Positions 10,116-18,855 are shown, counted from the first letter of the stretch. The stretch: DNA of 64,000 nucleotides from Dokdonia sp. 4H-3-7-5 (GCF_000212355.1 NC_015496.1:1054001-1118000); one strand, 5' to 3'. Numbers and translations are program-made. Notes: generated by a model not told the origin, from the letters alone.

Positions 10116-10928
10116 CTATTCTTCTAAAACTTGAGTAGTGTAAAAATCTTCGTAAGCCTGAGGAAATTCCTCTTTCTTCTTATACGGCAAAACAGGAATT
10201 TTAGTCGTATTAAGGATTTTCATTAAGTTTTCATTTAATTCTTGAGAACCTACGATTGCAGCATCACTATTCTTGATAGTAACCTTCATTAGATTTTCAT
10301 AAGTAGGATCTTCTAGTTCTTTGATAGTCTCTGGATCAATTCCATCAAAAGCAACTTTATTAAGAAGCTCTTCATTGAGAGCCCCTTCAAATCCTTGATT
10401 ATATATAGAAGTTACTATTTTACTTTGTGCAAATAATGGTTCACTTGCATAGTAATGCTTAAGGTATAATGGCAGTAAAGATGCTAGCCATCCCTGAACA
10501 TGAATAATATCTGGCGCCCAGTTCAGTTTTTTTACCGTCTCCACAACACCTTTTGCAAAGAATATAGCACGCTCGTCGTTATCAGGAAAAAGATTTCCAT
10601 CTTCATCTGTAAACGTAGCTTTACGCTTAAAATACTCTTCGTTATCTATAAAATATACCTGAATACGCTCCTTAGGTATAGAAGCAACCTTGATAATAAG
10701 TGGCATATCAAAATCATTGATAACCAAGTTCATTCCAGATAATCTAATTACTTCGTGTAGTTGATGTCTACGCTCATTAATATTACCGTAACGCGGCATA
10801 AATATGCGTATTTGCCCACCCTTGGAATTAACCATTTGAGGAGCTTCAAACGACATAGAGGCAATCTCGGTCTCTGGGAGGTATGGAATCACTTCAGATG
10901 ACACGTACAATATCCTCTTATCTTTCAT
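10116..10928 (-). CDS. Glycogen/starch synthase N-terminal-domain protein
   Basis: 270 aa, corresponding only to the N-terminal Rossmann half of a GT5 glycogen synthase (full GlgA is about 470-500 aa). Family features: LYVSSEVIPY at the start, PDIIHVQGWLASLLP near residue 138 and TSIYNQGFEG. The ADP-glucose-binding K-x-G-G-L motif expected near residue 15 is replaced by PETEIAS, and the C-terminal GT-B half is missing, so a standard glycogen synthase reaction is unlikely. The ORF is intact and heads a conserved-looking operon with DUF4270 and glmS, so I do not call it a pseudogene. True function unknown. Confidence 0.75.
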   Translation of the reverse strand: MKDKRILYVSSEVIPYLPETEIASMSFEAPQMVNSKGGQIRIFMPRYGNINERRHQLHEVIRLSGMNLVINDFDMPLIIKVASIPKERIQVYFIDNEEYFKRKATFTDEDGNLFPDNDERAIFFAKGVVETVKKLNWAPDIIHVQGWLASLLPLYLKHYYASEPLFAQSKIVTSIYNQGFEGALNEELLNKVAFDGIDPETIKELEDPTYENLMKVTIKNSDAAIVGSQELNENLMKILNTTKIPVLPYKKKEEFPQAYEDFYTTQVLEE

Positions 10929-10968
10929 ATATGTAAAAATTAGGTTGTTAATCTATTCAAAAAACACG

Positions 10969-10976
10969 CAAAAGTA
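10969..10976 (-). promoter_or_regulatory. -7 promoter element for the starch-synthase-like/DUF4270/glmS operon
   Basis: TACTTTTG on the minus strand, 40 bp upstream of the first ATG, matching TAnnTTTG. I see no convincing -33 TTG. Confidence 0.5.
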
Positions 10977-11007
10977 CAAATTTTTACGCACTTAGTCTTA
11001 ATATTAG

Positions 11008-11015
11008 TAAGTTTG
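11008..11015 (+). promoter_or_regulatory. -7 promoter element for panC
   Basis: TAAGTTTG matches TAnnTTTG and lies 23 bp before the panC GTG, back to back with the divergent minus-strand promoter. Confidence 0.5.
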
Positions 11016-11038
11016 CATCCCGTTAAAATTATAATAAA

Positions 11039-11887
11039 GTGCAAGCAATAACAGCTCATAAACAGATTTCTAAAATCGTTCATCAAGCAAAAAGCAATGG
11101 CAAATCCGTAGGTTTTGTCCCTACAATGGGCGCCCTACATCATGGACATGCATCACTTATTGATTATGCATTCAAAGATTGTGCCCTAATCATAGTAAGC
11201 ATTTTTGTTAATCCTACACAATTCAATAACGCCTCAGACTTAGACAAGTATCCTCGCACTCTCGATAAAGATCTAGACTTTCTAGCCCATTATGGAGATA
11301 AGGTAATAGTATACGCACCAACGGCTACAGAAGTCTATGGGAATGAAGTTTCATCTACCCCTTATAACTTTGGAACCATAGAGAAGGTTATGGAGGGAGA
11401 GCACAGACCAGGACATTTTGATGGTGTAGGCACTGTTTTAAATCTTCTTTTTAGACAAGTAAATCCGGATAAAGCGTATTTTGGAGAGAAAGATTATCAA
11501 CAGCTTGCCATTGTGCGTAAGCTTGTAGAAAAAGAAAAGCTACCTATAGAAATTATAGGCTGCCCTATACATAGACAAGAAGACGGCCTTGCCATGAGCA
11601 GTCGCAACGCACGACTTACTGAGAATCAACTTGCTATCGCGCCTTTTATTTATGAAGTGCTGCGGTATGTGAAGAGTAATTTTGACAGACACTCTGCGAT
11701 ACAATTGAGAAGGTATGTTTCAGCGGCTTTTGAGAAAAAGGAAGGTCTCGAGCTTGAATACTTTGAGATTGCAAATATTAAAAATTTAAGTACGCTTTCG
11801 CGAAAGCGTAAAAACCAACAATACCGAGCTTTTCTTGCCGTTTATGCTGGTGAGATTAGACTTATAGATAATATAGCCCTAAATTAA
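11039..11887 (+). CDS. panC: Pantothenate synthetase
   Basis: Joins pantoate and beta-alanine with ATP to give pantothenate (CoA pathway). Starts with GTG at 11039, the only start giving the full N-terminus. Nucleotidyltransferase signatures: PTMGALHHGH at residues 28-37, FVNPTQF near 56, GEKDYQQL and MSSRNARL. At 282 aa it is normal length. Next to panD, 21 bp downstream, it covers two consecutive needs: beta-alanine supply and condensation. An exact palindrome copy near the 3' end encodes LSRK. Confidence 0.96.
   Translation: MQAITAHKQISKIVHQAKSNGKSVGFVPTMGALHHGHASLIDYAFKDCALIIVSIFVNPTQFNNASDLDKYPRTLDKDLDFLAHYGDKVIVYAPTATEVYGNEVSSTPYNFGTIEKVMEGEHRPGHFDGVGTVLNLLFRQVNPDKAYFGEKDYQQLAIVRKLVEKEKLPIEIIGCPIHRQEDGLAMSSRNARLTENQLAIAPFIYEVLRYVKSNFDRHSAIQLRRYVSAAFEKKEGLELEYFEIANIKNLSTLSRKRKNQQYRAFLAVYAGEIRLIDNIALN
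11791..11810. repeat. Palindrome copy 3 (in panC)
   Basis: 20-bp perfect palindrome (core 11794-11807) within the panC frame, read as STLSRKR near the C-terminus. Confidence 0.95.
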
Positions 11888-11896
11888 ACTTATTAT

Positions 11897-11904
11897 TACC
11901 TTTG
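11897..11904 (+). promoter_or_regulatory. Possible internal promoter element just before panD
   Basis: TACCTTTG is a full match to TAnnTTTG but ends only 4 bp before the panD ATG. If used, the transcript would begin at or near the start codon (leaderless). Confidence 0.4.
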
Positions 11905-11908
11905 CCCT

Positions 11909-12259
11909 ATGCTAGTAAATGTTGTAAAATCAAAAATACACCGCGTTAAAGTAACGGGTGCCGAGTTACATTATATAGGAAGTATTACCATTGATGAAGA
12001 CTTGATGGACGCTTCAAATATAATTGAAGGAGAACGCGTACAAATTGTAAATGTTACAAACGGAGAACGTCTTGAGACGTATGCAATCCCTGGACCAAGA
12101 AAGAGTGGAGAAATCACCTTAAACGGCGCGGCTGCTCGTAAAGTTGCAAAAGGTGACACGCTTATCTTAATTGTATACGCCTTTATGGAAGTAGAAGAAG
12201 CAAAAAAGTTTAAACCTACTTTATGCTTTCCTAATGAAGAAACAAACTTGCTCAACTAA
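11909..12259 (+). CDS. panD: Aspartate 1-decarboxylase
   Basis: Pyruvoyl enzyme that makes beta-alanine from aspartate for pantothenate synthesis. The self-cleavage site Gly24-Ser25 (YIGSITID) is intact; KSKIHR at the N-terminus and the [13 protein letters not shown] and [17 protein letters not shown] segments are typical. At 116 aa it is full length. It follows panC closely and precedes a flippase-like gene by 2 bp. Confidence 0.97.
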   Translation: MLVNVVKSKIHRVKVTGAELHYIGSITIDEDLMDASNIIEGERVQIVNVTNGERLETYAIPGPRKSGEITLNGAAARKVAKGDTLILIVYAFMEVEEAKKFKPTLCFPNEETNLLN

Positions 12260-12261
12260 CG

Positions 12262-13218
12262 TTGATAAGTAATAAACATAAAAGTCTCGCACTTAAAATT
12301 ATACTCCCACTTGTGGGAGTTTTTTTGGTTTGGTACCAACTCAGTAAAATGACTGCGATAGAGCGCAGCGATATGTGGGAAGCAATAAAAATGGTTAATC
12401 CATTATGGATTCTTATCTCGCTGCTATTTGGTTTGTTAAGTCATTTTTCAAGAGCCTACCGTTGGAAGTTTCTCTTAGAACCGCTAGGATACAAGCCTAA
12501 GTTTACTACCAGTTTTATGGCTATTATGATTGGCTATTTTGCAAATACCTTCATCATTAGATCTGGCGAAGTTTTACGAGGCGTAAGCCTTTCTAAAACA
12601 GACAACATTCCTTTTGAAAAAGCCTTCGGAACTATTGTAGCAGAGCGTATTGCAGATCTTATCGTACTGCTTCTCATTATGACTACAGCCGTAGTTTTAC
12701 AATCTACAGCGCTCATAGCTTACTTTAAAGACAATGCGAACCCCACTGGATTCATTATACTAATTGCTGTAGGTCTTACTGCTGGAATTTTTGGTTTGCG
12801 ATTACTTAAAAAGTCGTCACATCCTTTTATTCAGAAAATCAGAAACTTTGGACTCGGACTTCTTGATGGAGTAAAAAGTATTTTAAACATGCAGCATAAC
12901 ATTGCATTTATACTACATACTGTTTTTATATGGGGAATGTATGTAGGCATGTTTTGGATCATGAAATTTACGGTGCCTGGAACCGCTGAAGCGCCATTAG
13001 GAGTTATTCTTGCTTCCTTTGTAATAGGTGCATTTGCAATGAGTGCTACAAATGCAGGAATGGGATTATACCCCATAGCTATGGCGGCAATATTCACTTT
13101 TTTTGGATTTGAGGATGGTGCAACATTTGGCTGGCTCCTCTGGGGAACTCAAACTATTTTTAATGTAATTATAGGAGGCATTTGCGCACTTATCTTGCTA
13201 CTCATTAAAAGACGGTGA
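12262..13218 (+). CDS. UPF0104/LPG-synthase-TM-type flippase-like membrane protein
   Basis: 318-aa polytopic membrane protein of the lysylphosphatidylglycerol synthase transmembrane region family (YbhN-like), with about 8 hydrophobic segments. Family features: SHFSRAYRWKFLLEPLGYKP near residue 60, FRSGEVLRG-type segment (IIRSGEVLRGVSL) and RIADLIVLLL. The start is TTG at 12262, 2 bp after the panD stop; no later ATG preserves the first membrane segment. It lacks the aminoacyl-transferase domain of MprF. Probably envelope lipid handling, substrate unknown. Confidence 0.82.
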   Translation: MISNKHKSLALKIILPLVGVFLVWYQLSKMTAIERSDMWEAIKMVNPLWILISLLFGLLSHFSRAYRWKFLLEPLGYKPKFTTSFMAIMIGYFANTFIIRSGEVLRGVSLSKTDNIPFEKAFGTIVAERIADLIVLLLIMTTAVVLQSTALIAYFKDNANPTGFIILIAVGLTAGIFGLRLLKKSSHPFIQKIRNFGLGLLDGVKSILNMQHNIAFILHTVFIWGMYVGMFWIMKFTVPGTAEAPLGVILASFVIGAFAMSATNAGMGLYPIAMAAIFTFFGFEDGATFGWLLWGTQTIFNVIIGGICALILLLIKRR

Positions 13219-13229
13219 TTTTTTATATT

Positions 13230-13260
13230 TTAGGACTATCCTAATAACTAAAAAGTTATT
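13230..13260. other. Two adjacent perfect hairpins before the esterase-fold gene
   Basis: TTAGGA-CTA-TCCTAA (13230-13244) is followed immediately by AATAACT-AAAA-AGTTATT (13243-13260, sharing two bases). They fill most of the 47-bp gap and end 5 bp before the ATG. No T-run follows, so this is not a simple terminator. Confidence 0.6.
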
Positions 13261-13265
13261 CCCAC

Positions 13266-14411
13266 ATGAAAACAAACCTACTTACCCTAATACTCTGTAT
13301 TTACAGTGTACTAGCTTCTTCTCAAATTGATTATGAAGAGATTCAATCAGAAATTCTAGGCACAGCCAGACAGCTTAAAATACAGTTACCTCGCAATTAT
13401 GACGAGAATATAGAAAAATCATATCCTGTAATTGTAGTTATGGATGGTGACTACCTATTTGAACCCGTGGCTGGTAATGTAGATTATTATAGCTACTGGG
13501 AAGAAATGCCACAAGTAATTGTAGTAGGCATTAATCAAGTAGACAGTAGAGATGATGACACCTTTTATGATGATGTAAGCAACCTCCCATCTGATACTGG
13601 AGCTTCATTCTTTGAATTTTTAGGCTTAGAAGTAATGCCTTATCTCGATGAAAATTACAGAACTAGTACGTTTAGAATCGCAGTAGGTCATGATATGACA
13701 GCAAATTTTATGAATTACTATTTAATGAAAGATCCCGCACTTTTTCAAGGATACATTTCTTTAAGTCCAGATCTAGCACCACAAATGGAAGAGCGCCTTG
13801 TTGCTAGATTAGGGCAGGCACAGCAAAAAATATTCTATTACCTCGCAACAGCAAGTGACGACATAAGTGTACTACGCGACCCTATTATCCAACTAGACGT
13901 TCAGATTAAACAAGTACAAAATGAGAATGTTCAATATACTTTTGACAATTTTGACGGAGCAACGCACTACTCACTCGTGGGTCGCGCTATACCAAAGGCA
14001 CTAGAAAACATGTTTTCTATTTATCGCCCTATTAGTAAAAAAGAGTACAAAGAGAAGATACTACCTAGCGAGTCTCCTTTTAATTATCTCATAGATAAGT
14101 ATGCAACGGTAAAAACGCTTTTTGGCCTAGATGACCCTATACGTGTTAATGATTACGTTGCAACAGCCACAGCTTTAGAAAAAAAAGCCGACTGGGAAGG
14201 TCTGGCTAGTTTAGGACAGCTAGCTCGTAAGCAATACCCAGAGACTATGCTAGGTAATTACTACCTAGCTCTATCTCTAGAAAAGGCTGGGGAACCTAAG
14301 AAAGCGATGCGCACTTATCAAAATGCATTTCTTTTAGAAGAAGTATCATTTCTTACTAAAGATTTAATGCTTGATCGAGCAAATAAAATTAAAGAGGATT
14401 TTGGGTATTAA
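13266..14411 (+). CDS. Esterase-fold (putative esterase D) exported protein with altered nucleophile site
   Basis: 381 aa with a signal peptide (cleavage probable after LASS). Residues ~25-260 resemble the Esterase_D alpha/beta-hydrolase family (YPVIVVMDGDYLF near 53-65, ISLSPDLAP after the elbow, GATHYSL supplying a likely catalytic His). The nucleophile elbow G-x-S-x-G reads GHDMT (141-145), so Ser is replaced by Asp143 and the last Gly by Thr. The C-terminal ~90 residues look TPR-like (NYYLALSLEKAGEPKKAMRTY). Probably either non-catalytic or of changed chemistry; start ATG fits the signal peptide. Confidence 0.75.
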   Translation: MKTNLLTLILCIYSVLASSQIDYEEIQSEILGTARQLKIQLPRNYDENIEKSYPVIVVMDGDYLFEPVAGNVDYYSYWEEMPQVIVVGINQVDSRDDDTFYDDVSNLPSDTGASFFEFLGLEVMPYLDENYRTSTFRIAVGHDMTANFMNYYLMKDPALFQGYISLSPDLAPQMEERLVARLGQAQQKIFYYLATASDDISVLRDPIIQLDVQIKQVQNENVQYTFDNFDGATHYSLVGRAIPKALENMFSIYRPISKKEYKEKILPSESPFNYLIDKYATVKTLFGLDDPIRVNDYVATATALEKKADWEGLASLGQLARKQYPETMLGNYYLALSLEKAGEPKKAMRTYQNAFLLEEVSFLTKDLMLDRANKIKEDFGY

Positions 14412-14517
14412 TTACCCTACGGATTTATGTATTGTAGAAGAAAAACTCAAGAAATCATTTACTTACTAAAATAGCTTTCCATACCTCAATCCACACTGTA
14501 ATGTGCAAAGCATAAAA

Positions 14518-14533
14518 ATCTCAATTATGAGAT
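14518..14533. repeat. Short inverted repeat ATCTCA-ATTA-TGAGAT
   Basis: Perfect 6-bp arms in the noncoding gap before the LuxR-type gene. Role unknown; could be a protein site or chance. Confidence 0.4.
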
Positions 14534-14540
14534 GCAAAAC

Positions 14541-14564
14541 ACCTATACTCTTGGTATAGGTTTT
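14541..14564 (+). terminator. Terminator after the esterase-fold gene
   Basis: Perfect 8-bp stem ACCTATAC/GTATAGGT, loop TCTTG, then TTTT; located 130 bp after the stop codon. Confidence 0.65.
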
Positions 14565-14639
14565 ACCTAAACCACCGCTTTTGGTGCAAATAATAGGGAT
14601 TACACTAAAAATGTACCCAAAGTATCATATCCTGAGACA

Positions 14640-16070
14640 TTGAGAAATACGGCTTATATATTATTACTATCAATTCTTTTCTTAAGCCATTTTTTTGCAC
14701 ACAGTCAAGAAATAGATAAAGCACTAACAATCTCTTCATTTTCTTACGTAAGAGACATAGATCATATAATCACAAAATCTACAGTAGACTCAAAAGAATT
14801 TGAGCCAGTTAATGAAAAAGATCTCAACTGGGGAAGTGAGAACGGATGGTACTGGTTTAAAATATCTGTTAATGTTAGTTCGGGTAACGAGGGGTTATAT
14901 CATTTTAAAATACCCTCAATCCATGTTAAAAGTTTTTCGTTATTTATGGCCAATTATAATAACATAATTCACCTAGGCACTTCTGGAAATGACATACCAA
15001 TTCACAAGAAACCAGAGCTAGAAAGGCTAACAAGCGTTCCTACCTATATGAGAGAAGGTATTAATACTTTTTATATCCAAACCTTCTTTTGGCATGAAGC
15101 CTACTTCCCACTTACCATTATTAACGACAACACTTATCTACGCAGCAACATCAATTCAGTTGGATTCTCTGGAGCATACTTTGGTTTTGCATCATTAGTT
15201 ATTATCCTTAACATATTTATGTTCTTTACTTTTAAGGAACGGGTTTATATCTACTATGTACTTTTTCTGTTTGTTACCTCTGCATCTATTTTTTACGATG
15301 ATGGATTCTTTTCCTACTTCTTTCCTGATCTTATCACACACTATGATTTCATTGAGATGCTTTTACATTGGTTATGCGGTTTAATGGCCACCCTTTTTAG
15401 TTTTACTTTTTTGAGAATAGGCACCATACTTCCACGCATAAAAATCTGGTTCTATCTCGCATTAATTATCTCGGCAGGACTTTACATAAGCAGTCTCATA
15501 TTTGAAAATTTTTACTTGTTTAGTATTGCCGGTTACGTGCTTTCTTCTCTACTTATAGGATGCTGGGTGCTCTGCTGGTACGTTGCTACAAAATATACCT
15601 ATGCCTATATAATAGTAGTTGCATATCTCATTCTACTTTTTTCATCTATTGCTCATTTTGCTCTTCCTGTAACCGGGTTCCAGTTTATTAACATCACTTC
15701 AAATGAAGTAAAATTAGGAGGGATTACAGAAATGCTTGTCCTAAGCGCAGCACTTTTATATCGATTCAAATATTTGAAAAAAGAGAATCATGACATCAGA
15801 AAAAAGCTAGAGCATTATGTAAAAGAACTACAGGCTACAGCAGACACAAAAGAAAGAACTTTACAAGAAAGTGTCGCTCAACTAAGCACAACACACAATT
15901 TATCAAAGCGCGAGACCGAAGTACTTCTTGAACTATCTAAGGGCTACACAAATAAACAGATAGGTGAAGAACTTCATATATCAATTGCCACTGTAAAGTT
16001 CCATACTAGTAATATTTATGCGAAACTTGACGTCTCAAATCGATCAGAAGTGATTGAAAAAATAAGTTAA
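14640..16070 (+). CDS. 7TM-DISM membrane-bound LuxR-type transcriptional regulator
   Basis: 476-aa one-component regulator. Order: signal peptide (residues 1-22), extracellular 7TMR-DISMED2-like sensor (about 25-165, with WGSENGWYWFKI), seven predicted membrane segments (about 175-375), a short coiled coil (about 380-415) and a C-terminal LuxR/GerE HTH (about 418-476: LSKRETEVLLELSKGYTNKQ, then ATVKFHTSNIYAKL). Ligand sensing outside is therefore joined to DNA binding without a kinase. Start is TTG at 14640; the next ATG would remove the signal peptide and part of the sensor. Target genes unknown. Confidence 0.85.
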   Translation: MRNTAYILLLSILFLSHFFAHSQEIDKALTISSFSYVRDIDHIITKSTVDSKEFEPVNEKDLNWGSENGWYWFKISVNVSSGNEGLYHFKIPSIHVKSFSLFMANYNNIIHLGTSGNDIPIHKKPELERLTSVPTYMREGINTFYIQTFFWHEAYFPLTIINDNTYLRSNINSVGFSGAYFGFASLVIILNIFMFFTFKERVYIYYVLFLFVTSASIFYDDGFFSYFFPDLITHYDFIEMLLHWLCGLMATLFSFTFLRIGTILPRIKIWFYLALIISAGLYISSLIFENFYLFSIAGYVLSSLLIGCWVLCWYVATKYTYAYIIVVAYLILLFSSIAHFALPVTGFQFINITSNEVKLGGITEMLVLSAALLYRFKYLKKENHDIRKKLEHYVKELQATADTKERTLQESVAQLSTTHNLSKRETEVLLELSKGYTNKQIGEELHISIATVKFHTSNIYAKLDVSNRSEVIEKIS

Positions 16071-16077
16071 AGGAAAA

Positions 16078-16095
16078 ACGCTTTCGCGAAAGCGT
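16078..16095. repeat. Palindrome copy 4 (intergenic, before radA)
   Basis: 18-bp perfect palindrome ACGCTTTCGCGAAAGCGT, 7 bp after the LuxR-type gene stop. It is followed by A residues on the plus strand, so it does not look like a terminator. Confidence 0.95.
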
Positions 16096-16201
16096 AAAAA
16101 ACACCTCTACTTCATACTCCTTCATCAACACTGATTTTAATCAAATATTCCATATCAAAACAAGGGATGATTTGCTAAATTAGCCTAAAGTTTAACTCTC
16201 A

Positions 16202-17572
16202 ATGGCCAAAATAAAAACTACCTTTTTCTGTCAAAACTGTGGCACACAGCATGCCAAATGGCAAGGCCAGTGTAATGCTTGTAAGCAGTGGAATACCATT
16301 GTTGAGGAGGTTGTACAAAAAGCAGATAAAAAGGACTGGAAGTCTGAAACCGCCAAGGTTTCTGGACTTACACGCACCAGCAAACCCCTTAAGATTGCCG
16401 ATATTTCTACCGCTTCTGAGGCTAGAATGAATACTAAAAACGGCGAACTTAACCGTGTTCTAGGTGGTGGCTTAGTTCCTGGATCGCTTACTCTTCTGGG
16501 TGGAGAACCTGGAATAGGAAAAAGTACTTTGCTACTACAGATATCCCTAGCGCTACCTTACAAAACACTCTACGTTTCTGGAGAGGAAAGTCAGCAGCAA
16601 ATAAAAATGCGTGCAGAGCGTATTAATCCAGAAAGCGACCAGTGTTATATCCTTACAGAGACAAAAACTCAAAATATCTTTAGGCACATAGAAGAGATGC
16701 AGCCAGATATTGTGATTGTAGACTCCATACAAACACTGCATTCTGACCATATAGAAAGTACCGCTGGAAGTATCTCACAAATACGTGAGACTACTTCAGA
16801 GCTGATACGATTTGCTAAGGAAACTGCAACACCTGTAATTCTTATAGGTCACATCACAAAAGATGGAAACATCGCTGGTCCAAAAATTCTTGAGCATATG
16901 GTCGATACCGTTCTCCAGTTTGAAGGAGATCGTAACCATGTTTATAGAATTTTAAGGGCGCATAAAAACCGTTTTGGAAGTACTAGCGAACTAGGCATCT
17001 ATGAGATGCAGGGCTCAGGATTAAGAGAGGTGAGTAATCCAAGCGAGATTCTCATTTCAAAAAATGACGAAGACTTGAGCGGTACAGCAATCGCAACCAC
17101 AATGGAAGGTATGCGACCGCTCATGATAGAAATTCAAGCACTTGTGAGTACCGCAGTATATGGAACACCACAACGTAGCTCGACAGGATATAATGTTAAG
17201 CGACTCAATATGCTTCTTGCTGTATTAGAAAAACGCGCAGGCTTTAAACTAGGTGCAAAAGATGTTTTTCTCAACGTGACGGGAGGGATCACTGTAGATG
17301 ATCCTGCTATAGATCTGGCAGTGGTAGCGGCTGTTTTATCAAGCAATGTAGATATCCCAGTAGATAAATCCATGTGTTTTGCGGCAGAGATAGGTCTTGC
17401 TGGAGAAGTACGCCCTGTAAACCGTATTGAACAACGCATTGTCGAGGCAGAAAAACTAGGTTTTACAAGCATCGTGATTTCAAAATATTGCAAAATACCT
17501 GATACTAATTATCACATCAATGTGATTAAAGTAGCCAAAGTTCATGATGTCGTGAGACACCTTTTTGGATAA
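16202..17572 (+). CDS. radA: DNA repair protein RadA
   Basis: RecA-like branch-migration ATPase of recombinational repair. N-terminal C4 zinc finger (Cys10, 13, 24, 27), Walker A GEPGIGKST at 101-109, the RadA-specific KNRFG motif at 255-259 and a C-terminal Lon-protease-like domain (about 290-456, with GGITVDDPAIDLAV). At 456 aa it is standard length. Stands alone between two intergenic regions. Confidence 0.97.
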   Translation: MAKIKTTFFCQNCGTQHAKWQGQCNACKQWNTIVEEVVQKADKKDWKSETAKVSGLTRTSKPLKIADISTASEARMNTKNGELNRVLGGGLVPGSLTLLGGEPGIGKSTLLLQISLALPYKTLYVSGEESQQQIKMRAERINPESDQCYILTETKTQNIFRHIEEMQPDIVIVDSIQTLHSDHIESTAGSISQIRETTSELIRFAKETATPVILIGHITKDGNIAGPKILEHMVDTVLQFEGDRNHVYRILRAHKNRFGSTSELGIYEMQGSGLREVSNPSEILISKNDEDLSGTAIATTMEGMRPLMIEIQALVSTAVYGTPQRSSTGYNVKRLNMLLAVLEKRAGFKLGAKDVFLNVTGGITVDDPAIDLAVVAAVLSSNVDIPVDKSMCFAAEIGLAGEVRPVNRIEQRIVEAEKLGFTSIVISKYCKIPDTNYHINVIKVAKVHDVVRHLFG

Positions 17573-17634
17573 GCTACTAGATAAACGAGCATCATTTTAC
17601 AGCAGTCTTTAAAAACGTTCACATATAATCAATT

Positions 17635-17655
17635 GCGTCAACATCTGACTGACGC
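17635..17655. repeat. Inverted repeat GCGTCA-N9-TGACGC before M23 gene
   Basis: Perfect 6-bp arms, 39 bp upstream of the M23 lipoprotein start. A related TTGCGTC arm occurs in the inverted repeat at 19980-19997. Confidence 0.4.
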
Positions 17656-17693
17656 TTACATGCACATGGCATCTTTTCTGCATAGTGACTGCT

Positions 17694-18839
17694 ATGTTTA
17701 AAAAGATACTATACACCTTATTACTTCTTGCCATAATAAGCTGTAATCAAATTCAAAAAGCCACAGACGCCATCACGCAACCCTCGGCTCGCGAAGTTTA
17801 CGCTCGGGGCTTCAAGAAAGATGATAGTATTTATAAATCATGGGATTCCGCTTTCGCGAAAGCGTATCAAAAAAATTTACTGCCTAAAGACCAAAACGTA
17901 CTCTCGGGTCTTCCGTATACCACTGTAGGGACTTATTCTTCCAACAATTTGATTCCCTACCGCTATACATTCACACTCGCTGCAGGTGAGATTTTTCATG
18001 CAGAAATTGACAACAATGTAGACTCAACCGCCATATTTCTTGATCTTTTCACATGGAAGAAGGATTCTATAATGAATTCAACGCCTAGATTATCCAATGC
18101 TTCTAATGAGAAAAAAATTACTACCGAAATTAAGGCTTCAGGATTATACACACTACTTATACAGCCTGAAATAAGCACAAACTCGTCCTTTGCATTAAAA
18201 ATTTATACAGCACCACAATACAGCTTTCCAGTAAGTGGAAAAAGCAACAAGGCCGTTCAAAGCTTTTGGGGTGCTTCTAGAAGTGGTGGAAAGCGTAGCC
18301 ATGAGGGTGTAGATATTTTTGCATCTCGAGGGACTCCGGTTATAGCGATTACCGATGGTATTGTCTCATCCACAGGTAATCGCGGTCTAGGAGGTAAACA
18401 GGTGTGGTTACGTGACGGTATTTTTGGTCAGTCGCTATATTATGCGCACCTAGATAGCATCATCGCTACTACTGGACAGCGCGTGAAAATAGGAGATACG
18501 CTCGGATTAGTAGGCAATACTGGGAATGCCAAAACGACACCTCCACATTTACATTTTGGCATTTATAATCGTACGGGAGCTATTAACCCATATCCATATA
18601 TTAAAAAAACGGAAATACCCGCAATTTTAGATTCGCTATCTAGCAAATTAGGAGTTCTTATAAACAATGGTACGATGCGATTATCACCAACTTCAACTTC
18701 AGAAAAAATTGGCACATTAAAGAGAAAGGATACTGTCTTGTTGCTAGAAAAAACAGGCAATTGGTTTCATGTACGTGCTCATGATAGTTTACAAGGATAT
18801 CTATATAAAACGGCTATAAAGTCCATTCCATCTACATGA
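17694..18839 (+). CDS. M23 family peptidoglycan endopeptidase lipoprotein with SH3 domain
   Basis: 381-aa lipoprotein; ATG at 17694 gives a clean SP-II signal with lipobox IISC (Cys17), preferred over a GTG three codons upstream. The LytM/M23 zinc site is intact: H-x3-D at His203/Asp207 (SHEGVDIFAS) and HLH at 285-287. A bacterial SH3-type domain forms the last ~60 residues (GTLKRKDTVLLLEKTGNWFH). Probably trims cell-wall cross-links from the outer-membrane side. An exact palindrome copy encodes AFAKA at residues 53-57. Confidence 0.9.
   Translation: MFKKILYTLLLLAIISCNQIQKATDAITQPSAREVYARGFKKDDSIYKSWDSAFAKAYQKNLLPKDQNVLSGLPYTTVGTYSSNNLIPYRYTFTLAAGEIFHAEIDNNVDSTAIFLDLFTWKKDSIMNSTPRLSNASNEKKITTEIKASGLYTLLIQPEISTNSSFALKIYTAPQYSFPVSGKSNKAVQSFWGASRSGGKRSHEGVDIFASRGTPVIAITDGIVSSTGNRGLGGKQVWLRDGIFGQSLYYAHLDSIIATTGQRVKIGDTLGLVGNTGNAKTTPPHLHFGIYNRTGAINPYPYIKKTEIPAILDSLSSKLGVLINNGTMRLSPTSTSEKIGTLKRKDTVLLLEKTGNWFHVRAHDSLQGYLYKTAIKSIPST
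17850..17863. repeat. Palindrome copy 5 (in M23 gene)
   Basis: Exact 14-bp core in frame, read as AFAKA in the region between the lipid anchor and the catalytic domain. Confidence 0.95.
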
Positions 18840-18855
18840 TTTTATGTAGATAATT

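Noticed and set aside
10116-10928. Short starch-synthase-like gene as a pseudogene
   Set aside because: The frame is intact, in a tight operon, with a promoter element; no remnant of the missing half lies downstream.
17134-17493. 119-aa open frame opposite radA
   Set aside because: Antisense shadow of the Lon-like domain of radA.
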